DNA of 17,966 nucleotides from NCBI GenBank assembly GCA_017467745.1, contig JAFUKV010000091.1, positions 1 through 17,966 of the forward strand. The letters run 5' to 3'. The notes under the pieces were generated by a model. It was given only the letters and a program-made list of their open reading frames with translations, ran no database searches and was not told where the DNA came from. The DNA is from Bacteroidaceae bacterium. Its GTDB lineage: Bacteria > Bacteroidota > Bacteroidia > Bacteroidales > CHK158-818. This document shows, piece by piece, positions 9,143-15,966 of the stretch (position 1 is its first letter; the number at the start of each line of letters is the position of its first letter). The position numbers were made by a program, and so were the translations under genes.

Positions 9143-9169
9143 AAAAGGTCTGCCATTGGCAGACCTTTT
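9143..9169 (-). terminator. Terminator downstream of the TPR gene
   Basis: AAAAGGTCTGCCA (9143-9155) and TGGCAGACCTTTT (9157-9169) are exact complements with one central base, so the working stem is about 11-12 bp. Read on the minus strand it ends in a run of six T. It closes the gyrA-TPR transcript and may also stop plus-strand read-through. Confidence 0.82.
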
Positions 9170-9189
9170 CAAAAACTCAATAACACTCT

Positions 9190-10407
9190 TTATTTGTTTT
9201 TTAGTTCTTTGTCAATTGCTTCATATTCAGGTCCCATTTCAAGATTATAATATGTATTACGCAAAGCAACAGAGAAAGATCTTTCATTCGGGTTTAATTT
9301 ATGAGCTTTTTCAAGATATGTCAATGCTTTACGGAATGCCGGATCAACAACGTTTGCCCGTCCTTCTTTATACTTTTTCATATCGTTAACAGCAGAAGCA
9401 TTGTTTTCATCGCTAAGTTTTGCAGCCTGATTATAATAGATAATACCGATACTACCGAGAGCAGGAGCATTTTCAGGATCTAATTCCAGAACTTTTTCAT
9501 AACATTTGACAGCATCTTCAAATTTTTCTTGTCTATCCAATAACTGTCCCTTAATAAGCCACAATTGTTTATTGTCCGGCGTTTTTGCCGTAGCATCATC
9601 CAATTTAACAATAGCTTCATCTAATTTATTGGTAAAAATGTACATCGCAATCAAATTCTGTACATAGAACGGTTCTTCCGGGAAGAGAGAAGCACCTTCT
9701 TCATATACTTTAATAAGATTTGCCGTATCTTGCAATACATCATATTGAGAAGCAAGCATCTGGTAAACTTCGTTTTGCGTTTCTTTGTCATCTTTACATG
9801 CATTCAAAGCAGCCACAGCAATTTGAGGATCTTTCATTTGTACAGCAGCCATTGCAGAATAAAAACGAGCGCTTTTCAATAAAGTATCCTCTTGCAACCC
9901 TTCTTTTTCCATATAGCTTAAAAAAGGTACTTCACTATACAATTTAAATGATTCGTACGCATTTTTGAAATTTCCTGCATTGTAAAAATGTCCGCCAGCA
10001 CTATACAGATATTGATGATTCGATTTCATCGTACTCTTAATATCCCGTAAATGCTTGGGCTTTACTTTTCCTTTTTCATCGGGCAACTGATCAAGCTCTG
10101 CGGCTTTTTCATAATACTTGAATCCTTCTAAAATAGCAGAAAAAAGGACATTGTCATCCGGAGTTTTATTTTCTAATAATTTATTACGTTCCGTATCGAA
10201 AGCCTGAAATTCTACATATCCGGCAGTCCACCATGTTTTAGCTTGATCTTTTGTTTCAGGATTTTCGAGAGCTTGTTTAATTTGATTTCTCGCTTCTCCT
10301 ATATTTCTCACTTTTGCTTCGCTTTGAGCTTTACTCACAGCCTTTTTTTGAGCAAATGTCATAGATGCCACCAGACATAAAGCTACGGTCAAAATAGTTG
10401 TTCTCAT
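9190..10407 (-). CDS. Secreted tetratricopeptide-repeat protein
   Basis: This is a 405-residue protein with a typical signal peptide (basic MRTT, hydrophobic ILTVALCLVASM, cleavage probably after TFA-Q near residue 19-20). It is therefore exported to the periplasm or beyond. Helical repeats fill the rest. The clearest TPR unit is around LWLIKGQLLDRQEKFEDAVKCYEKVLELDPENAPA, written in two overlapping parts: LWLIKGQLLDRQ, then KFEDAVKCYEKVLELDPENA. Another lies near LTYLEKAHKLNPNE at the C-terminus. There is no catalytic motif. TPR arrays usually scaffold protein contacts, and the partner is unknown. It lies 39 nt downstream of gyrA on the same strand with no terminator between, so co-transcription is likely. 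A TPR gene beside gyrA is, as I recall, common in Bacteroidales. Confidence 0.88.
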   Translation of the reverse strand: MRTTILTVALCLVASMTFAQKKAVSKAQSEAKVRNIGEARNQIKQALENPETKDQAKTWWTAGYVEFQAFDTERNKLLENKTPDDNVLFSAILEGFKYYEKAAELDQLPDEKGKVKPKHLRDIKSTMKSNHQYLYSAGGHFYNAGNFKNAYESFKLYSEVPFLSYMEKEGLQEDTLLKSARFYSAMAAVQMKDPQIAVAALNACKDDKETQNEVYQMLASQYDVLQDTANLIKVYEEGASLFPEEPFYVQNLIAMYIFTNKLDEAIVKLDDATAKTPDNKQLWLIKGQLLDRQEKFEDAVKCYEKVLELDPENAPALGSIGIIYYNQAAKLSDENNASAVNDMKKYKEGRANVVDPAFRKALTYLEKAHKLNPNERSFSVALRNTYYNLEMGPEYEAIDKELKNK

Positions 10408-10446
10408 TGTCGTTGGATTTAGAATGGAAAATTTATAATTAGTTTA

Positions 10447-12945
10447 TTAATTCGTTATTTCATCAATATTATTTTCGTCTGCAAGAGTCTCATCTATATT
10501 GTCTGACAAAACTTTACAAACAGAAGCTATTTCGTCATCTCGTTTTTCCAGATTAATAAGACGCACTCCTTGCGTTGCTCTACCCATAATACGGACATCT
10601 GAAACTTTCATACGCAACGTGATACCGGATTTATTAATGATAACAAGATCATTTTCATCAGTAACGCTTTTAATAGCAACTAAGTTTCCTGTTTTATCCG
10701 TAATATTTAAAGTCTTAACGCCTTTTCCGCCCCGATTAGTAATACGATAATCATGAATGTCCGAACGTTTACCGTAACCTCGTTCAGAAACAACCATGAT
10801 AGATTCTTTTTCAAGGTCTTTCACGCAAATCATTCCCACAACTTCATCATTGCAATCTTCATCAAGCGTCATTCCTTTTACTCCCGTAGCCATACGTCCC
10901 ATTTCCCGAACGGTACTTTCGTGGAAACGAATAGCTCGCCCCTGTCTATTCGCTAAAATAATCTCATTATTTCCATCGGTCAACCTAACTTGAATAACCT
11001 GATCGTCTTCCCTGATCGTTATCGCATTTACTCCATTTTGGCGCGGACGAGAGTATGCTTCGAGTTTAGTTTTCTTGATAACGCCTTTTTTGGTACAGAA
11101 CATCAGATTATGCGTTTGGTTGTATTCCGGATCTTGTAACCGCTTAACACGAATAAAGGCATTTACTTTATCATCGGCATCTATATTCAACAGATTTTGA
11201 ATGGCTCGACCTTTTGAGTTTTTCGCACCTTCGGGTATCTCGTAAACTTTCAACCAGAAGCATTTTCCTTTTTGAGTAAAGAACAGCATATAGTTATGCA
11301 TAGATGCCGGATAGATATACTCTATAAAATCTTCTTCACGAGTTTCGCTGCCTTTCGCTCCTACTCCTCCCCTGTTTTGAGAACGGAACTCGCTTAAAGG
11401 CGTACGTTTGATATATCCTAAATGAGAAATGGTTATAATCATTTCATCATCGGCATAGAAATCTTCGGGATTAAACTCTTCGGAAGCATATATTACTTCT
11501 GTTTTACGTTCATCTCCGTATTTTTCTTTTATCTCTAACAATTCATCTTTTACTACCTGCAAACATAACAACTCATCGGATAAAATATTGTTGAAATATT
11601 TTATCTTTTCCATTATTTCATCGTATTCTGCATGCAATTTATCTTGTTCAAGACCGGTCAACTGTATTAACCGCATATTGGCGATAGCACGAGCCTGCTC
11701 GATAGAAAGCGAGAAACGAGCCATTAATTGATCTCTGGCCTCATCCGGATTTTTAGATGCTCGGATAATTTTAACTACTTCATCAATATTATCACTCGCA
11801 ATTATCAATCCTTCTAAAATGTGTGCCCGTTTTTCGGCTTCCGCCAACTCAAACCGTGTACGGCGAATCACAACGTCATGACGATGATCGACAAACGCAG
11901 CAATCAATTGTTTCAGATTCAATGTTTGCGGACGCCCATTGACTAACGCAATATTATTAACGCTAAACGATGATTGCAATGCGGTTTGCTTATATAGCTT
12001 ATTCAACACCACTCCTGCATTGGCATCGCGTTTTACATCAATTACAATGCGCATACCTGAACGGTCGCTTTCGTCATTGATGTTAGAAATACCCTCTATT
12101 TTTTTATCTTCTACTAAATCAGCAATATTTTTTATCAGTTCCGCTTTATTTACAGAATAAGGTATTTCTGTAACAATTATTTTATCATGTGTGCTTTCTG
12201 ATTCTATTTCCGCCTTAGCACGAATAACGATACGGCCTCTACCTGTTTCAAAAGCATCCTTAACCCCGCTATATCCGTATATATAACCTCCGGTGGGGAA
12301 ATCAGGAGCGATAATATATTTCATCAACTCTTCAATTTCTATGTCCCGATTATCTATATACGCTATTGTGGCGTCTATCGTTTCTGAAAGATTATGTGGC
12401 GGCATATTAGTTGCCATACCTACGGCAATACCGGAAGCTCCATTTACCAGCAAATTCGGAATACGAGTAGGCAATACAACCGGCTCTTTCAACGTATCAT
12501 CGAAATTCAATTGAAAGTCTACCGTATCTTTATCTATATCCCGCAGCATCTCTTCGGCCAACTTATCAAGTCTAGCCTCTGTATAACGCATAGCAGCCGG
12601 ACTATCGCCGTCTACCGAACCGAAGTTTCCTTGCCCATCCACTAAGGGATAACGCAAAGACCACGCTTGCGCCATACGTACCATAGCAAAATATACGGAA
12701 GAATCGCCATGCGGGTGATACTTCCCTAAAACTTCTCCGACAATTCTGGCAGATTTTTTATACGGTTTATCCGACGTATTTCCCAATTCGTTCATACCGA
12801 ATAGGACACGACGATGTACCGGCTTGAAACCCTCTCTGACATCTGGCAATGCACGAGACACAATAACCGACATTGAATATTCGATATAAGCCGATTTCAT
12901 CTCGTTTTCGATGTTTATCTTTATAATTTTATCTTGTTCAACCAT
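10447..12945 (-). CDS. gyrA: DNA gyrase subunit A
   Basis: GyrA (832 residues) is the DNA-breaking subunit of the A2B2 type II topoisomerase that supercoils the chromosome. The breakage-reunion domain occupies about 1-490, with catalytic Tyr121 in AAMRYTEARL and the quinolone region HPHGDSSVYFAMVRMAQ (77-93). Ser82 corresponds to E. coli Ser83; Phe86 occupies the place of E. coli Asp87. The C-terminal beta-pinwheel begins after about 500 and carries a GyrA box in the form QNRGGVG (523-529) rather than QRRGGKG. The protein ends in an acidic tail. Length is normal and the frame is intact. It starts MVEQDKIIKINIENEMK, as expected for the family. Transcription runs away from clpC from a shared control region. 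The secreted TPR gene follows 39 nt downstream. Confidence 0.97.
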   Translation of the reverse strand: MVEQDKIIKINIENEMKSAYIEYSMSVIVSRALPDVREGFKPVHRRVLFGMNELGNTSDKPYKKSARIVGEVLGKYHPHGDSSVYFAMVRMAQAWSLRYPLVDGQGNFGSVDGDSPAAMRYTEARLDKLAEEMLRDIDKDTVDFQLNFDDTLKEPVVLPTRIPNLLVNGASGIAVGMATNMPPHNLSETIDATIAYIDNRDIEIEELMKYIIAPDFPTGGYIYGYSGVKDAFETGRGRIVIRAKAEIESESTHDKIIVTEIPYSVNKAELIKNIADLVEDKKIEGISNINDESDRSGMRIVIDVKRDANAGVVLNKLYKQTALQSSFSVNNIALVNGRPQTLNLKQLIAAFVDHRHDVVIRRTRFELAEAEKRAHILEGLIIASDNIDEVVKIIRASKNPDEARDQLMARFSLSIEQARAIANMRLIQLTGLEQDKLHAEYDEIMEKIKYFNNILSDELLCLQVVKDELLEIKEKYGDERKTEVIYASEEFNPEDFYADDEMIITISHLGYIKRTPLSEFRSQNRGGVGAKGSETREEDFIEYIYPASMHNYMLFFTQKGKCFWLKVYEIPEGAKNSKGRAIQNLLNIDADDKVNAFIRVKRLQDPEYNQTHNLMFCTKKGVIKKTKLEAYSRPRQNGVNAITIREDDQVIQVRLTDGNNEIILANRQGRAIRFHESTVREMGRMATGVKGMTLDEDCNDEVVGMICVKDLEKESIMVVSERGYGKRSDIHDYRITNRGGKGVKTLNITDKTGNLVAIKSVTDENDLVIINKSGITLRMKVSDVRIMGRATQGVRLINLEKRDDEIASVCKVLSDNIDETLADENNIDEITN

Positions 12946-13027
12946 TTAGTTTAGAAAAAGATTGTTATTTATTTTACTTTTATTTTCTTAAAAACAAACT
13001 GTCCGAAATGAACTTTTTACTGTTCTC

Positions 13028-13069
13028 ATCGTTAAACGATAAAAAAAGCGTTCTATTTCTTTATCGTTT
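13028..13069 (-). promoter_or_regulatory. Possible alternative hairpins in the gyrA leader
   Basis: Three elements lie in a row: ATCGTT (13028-13033), AACGAT (13035-13040) and ATCGTT (13063-13068). The middle copy can pair with either neighbour. The longer pairing is AAACGATAAA (13034-13043) with TTTATCGTTT (13060-13069), a 10-bp stem with a 16-nt loop. If gyrA starts at the proposed promoter, this lies in its leader. Function is inference. Confidence 0.35.
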
Positions 13070-13098
13070 TTACTCACTAAAATACAAACAGAATCATG

Positions 13099-13129
13099 CA
13101 AAGATAAGCTATTTTTATAAATTCTCGAA
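13099..13129 (-). promoter_or_regulatory. Candidate gyrA promoter
   Basis: On the minus strand TATCTTTG (13106 down to 13099) matches the TAnnTTTG -7 box exactly. TTCG (13129-13126), 19 nt upstream, is a one-mismatch -33 element. The resulting leader before gyrA would be about 145 nt. Confidence 0.5.
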
Positions 13130-13266
13130 TAGTTTATCAAAAAAAGTATTGGGGTGGATTCTATAAAAAAACTGACAGAAATTGAAAAACGGCATAATTT
13201 TTGTAGTACAAGTTTATAAGTATGGTAAATAATGTTTTTATGCCATATAATTGCATTTATAAACCG

Positions 13267-13274
13267 TATCTTTG
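13267..13274 (+). promoter_or_regulatory. Candidate clpC -7 box
   Basis: TATCTTTG matches the Bacteroidota TAnnTTTG box and lies 27 nt before the clpC ATG, giving a leader of only about 20 nt. No convincing TTTG -33 element is found at the usual spacing, so the call rests on the -7 box and position. Confidence 0.5.
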
Positions 13275-13301
13275 TAATGTAAAAAGAAACGAGGATTTTA
13301 T

Positions 13302-15860
13302 ATGGAAAGAAATTTTTCACAACGAGTAAAAGATGTGCTGGGGTACAGCCGAGAGGAAGCCGGAAGACTGCAAAACGGCTATATTAGCCCCGAACATGTT
13401 TTTTTAGGTATTCTGCGTGATGGTTCCGGACCTGCAATCGACATTTTACGCAGTATGGGAATTGAACTAAACGATATAAAAGTAAAAGTAGAGAATCTGT
13501 TACGTGCTTTATCCGATCATAATACAACAGAAGGAAACGAATTAGTAATCAGCAAAAGCACTGATAAAATAATAAAAATGAGTATTCTGGAATCTCGTTT
13601 ATTAAAAAGCGCGATTACCGACACGGATCATTTGCTTTTAGCTATCCTGAAAGATTCTGATACTCCCCTAACAAATTTATTAAAAATGAACAAGATAGAT
13701 TACACGACAGTATTAAAGATAATAAAAAAAGAATCATCGTTCAATACCGGTTCTTCTTTTTCGCCATTGTTTCCCCGTATGGGAGCCGAATTTGCCGATG
13801 AAGATGACGAAGACATGGAAGAAGATAAAAAATATCGGAACGAACAAACGAAACAACAATCCGTAGGTTACGCCAAAAGCGGCAACGACACCCCTGTTTT
13901 GGATAATTTCGGTATAGACATGACAAAAGCCGCAGAAGAAAACAGATTAGACCCTGTCGTCGGCCGAGAAAAAGAGATAGAACGCCTTGCTCAAGTATTG
14001 AGCCGAAGAAAAAAAAACAATCCCGTGTTAATAGGAGAACCGGGTGTCGGGAAATCGGCTATCGTTGAAGGGCTGGCTCTTCGTATAGTACAAAAGAAAG
14101 TTTCACGGGTATTATTCGACAAACGTGTAATATCTTTGGACATGGCATCAATCGTAGCCGGCACAAAATACAGAGGGCAATTTGAAGAACGCATCAAGGC
14201 TCTATTGAACGAACTGTCTAAGAACCCGAATATCATCCTTTTCATCGATGAAATTCATACTATCGTCGGTGCAGGGGGTGCAACAGGTACTCTCGATGCA
14301 GCCAATATGCTTAAACCTGCGGTAGCGCGAGGAGAAATTCAATGTATCGGAGCTACTACAATGGACGAGTACCGTAAAAGCATTGAAAAAGACGGAGCCC
14401 TTGAACGTCGGTTCCAAAAAATAATAGTAGACCCCACTACTCCGGCTGAAACATTGCAGATATTGAAAAATATCAAAGAACGGTACGAAGAACATCATAA
14501 CGTATACTATACTCCCGAAGCGTTGGAGGCTTGTGTTCAATTAACCGACAGATATGTAAGCGACCGGAACTTCCCCGACAAGGCAATCGATGCCTTAGAC
14601 GAGGCCGGATCGCGCGTACATATTTCCAATATCGTCGTTCCTAAAAAGATAGAAGATTTGGAAGCCCAAATAGAAACTATCCGAAAAGAAAAAATAGCTG
14701 CGGTAAAATCGCAAAACTATGAGATGGCAGCAAGTATCCGAGATAATGAAAAAGAGCATCTGCTTCTTTTAGAAAAAGCGACAGAAGAATGGAAAAACCA
14801 GATACAGGAACAACGCGAAACGGTCGATGAAGAAAAAATAGCCGAAGTAGTCGCTATGATGACGGGAGTCCCCGTACAACGTATAGCACAAGCAGAGGGA
14901 ACCCGTTTGCTGAAAATGAGCGATGTCTTAAAGAAAAAGGTTATAGGTCAAGACGAGGCTATCGAAAAAATAGTGAAAGCAATACAGCGTAACCGTGTAG
15001 GATTAAAAGACCCCAATAAACCGATAGGAACATTTATGTTCTTAGGTCCTACGGGGGTTGGGAAAACACATTTGGCTAAAATGCTCGCCGAATATTTGTT
15101 CGATTCCGCAGATACGCTGATTCGCATGGACATGAGTGAATATATGGAAAAATTCACCGTATCTCGCCTCATCGGCGCACCTCCGGGATATGTAGGATAT
15201 GAAGAAGGCGGCCAGTTAACGGAGAAAGTACGTCGTAAACCTTACTCCGTAGTATTGCTCGATGAAATTGAAAAAGCTCATCCCGATGTATTCAACTTGT
15301 TGCTACAAGTAATGGACGAAGGTCGTTTAACCGACAGTTTAGGCCGTAAAATCGATTTCAAAAACACGATTCTAATCATGACCTCAAACATCGGTACGCG
15401 GCAGTTGAAAGATTTCGGACGAGGCGTCGGATTTACACCCGCTATCGGGCAAAGCGACAAAGAGTTTTCAAGAAGCGTTATTCATAAAGCGCTTAATCGG
15501 GCTTTTTCGCCTGAATTCTTGAACCGTATAGACGATATTATCATGTTCGATCAATTAGATAAAGATACCATTACCCGAATTGTCGACATAGAGTTAATCG
15601 GACTATACAAGCGAGTGGAAGATTTGGGCTATAAACTCAAAGTTACAGACGAAGCGAAAGTGTTCGTCGCCTCCAAAGGTTATGACGTACAATTCGGAGC
15701 ACGTCCGTTGAAAAGAGCTATCCAACAATATTTTGAAGATGAAATGTCCGAATTGATCATGAAAGGCGAGTTGAAAGCCGGAGATACGATTGTATTGGAC
15801 TTAAACAAAGAAACCGATAAAATACTCGGCACAATCGAAGCAATCCAAACGAAAGATTGA
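13302..15860 (+). CDS. clpC: ATP-dependent Clp protease ATP-binding subunit ClpC
   Basis: ClpC (852 residues) is a Hsp100 unfoldase that feeds substrates into the ClpP protease. In order: a double Clp-N domain (about 4-145), an acidic linker (ADEDDEDMEED, 165-175), AAA1 with Walker A GEPGVGKS (245-252) and Walker B ILFIDE (Asp316, Glu317), a middle domain with a UVR-like coiled coil (about 450-490), and AAA2 with Walker A GPTGVGKT (582-589) and Walker B VVLLDE (Asp654, Glu655). The tripeptide Val709-Gly710-Phe711 in RGVGFTP matches the ClpP-docking loop of ClpC, which separates it from ClpB. The frame is intact and length is normal. It is divergent from gyrA and followed by its own terminator before htpG. 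Confident call. Confidence 0.96.
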   Translation: MERNFSQRVKDVLGYSREEAGRLQNGYISPEHVFLGILRDGSGPAIDILRSMGIELNDIKVKVENLLRALSDHNTTEGNELVISKSTDKIIKMSILESRLLKSAITDTDHLLLAILKDSDTPLTNLLKMNKIDYTTVLKIIKKESSFNTGSSFSPLFPRMGAEFADEDDEDMEEDKKYRNEQTKQQSVGYAKSGNDTPVLDNFGIDMTKAAEENRLDPVVGREKEIERLAQVLSRRKKNNPVLIGEPGVGKSAIVEGLALRIVQKKVSRVLFDKRVISLDMASIVAGTKYRGQFEERIKALLNELSKNPNIILFIDEIHTIVGAGGATGTLDAANMLKPAVARGEIQCIGATTMDEYRKSIEKDGALERRFQKIIVDPTTPAETLQILKNIKERYEEHHNVYYTPEALEACVQLTDRYVSDRNFPDKAIDALDEAGSRVHISNIVVPKKIEDLEAQIETIRKEKIAAVKSQNYEMAASIRDNEKEHLLLLEKATEEWKNQIQEQRETVDEEKIAEVVAMMTGVPVQRIAQAEGTRLLKMSDVLKKKVIGQDEAIEKIVKAIQRNRVGLKDPNKPIGTFMFLGPTGVGKTHLAKMLAEYLFDSADTLIRMDMSEYMEKFTVSRLIGAPPGYVGYEEGGQLTEKVRRKPYSVVLLDEIEKAHPDVFNLLLQVMDEGRLTDSLGRKIDFKNTILIMTSNIGTRQLKDFGRGVGFTPAIGQSDKEFSRSVIHKALNRAFSPEFLNRIDDIIMFDQLDKDTITRIVDIELIGLYKRVEDLGYKLKVTDEAKVFVASKGYDVQFGARPLKRAIQQYFEDEMSELIMKGELKAGDTIVLDLNKETDKILGTIEAIQTKD

Positions 15861-15885
15861 CAGTCATTCGTACCCTGATAAAGTC

Positions 15886-15919
15886 AAAATGTCAGATATT
15901 TATATCTGGCATTTTTTTT
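15886..15919 (+). terminator. Terminator after clpC
   Basis: AAAATGTCAGATA (15886-15898) pairs with TATCTGGCATTTT with one G-U pair and a 4-nt loop. Eight T follow (15912-15919). It begins 25 nt after the clpC stop, so htpG should have its own promoter. I could not identify one in the 47 nt before htpG. Confidence 0.85.
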
Positions 15920-15966
15920 GTCTTTTCTAATAACAGAAAAAATAATAACTTAAAAACATTATAGAA

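Larger units (their letters stand above)
12946..13301. other. Divergent control region between gyrA and clpC
   Basis: This is 356 nt of AT-rich sequence without a credible gene. It holds a candidate gyrA promoter, a candidate clpC -7 box, and three copies of ATCGTT or its complement in the presumed gyrA leader. A 110-codon minus-strand frame starting inside clpC spans it but has no family features and a shadow-like composition. Confidence 0.65.

Noticed and set aside
12988..13320. 110-codon minus-strand gene between gyrA and clpC
   Set aside because: It starts inside clpC, has no recognisable family, and overlaps both candidate promoters. It is a chance frame in AT-rich sequence.
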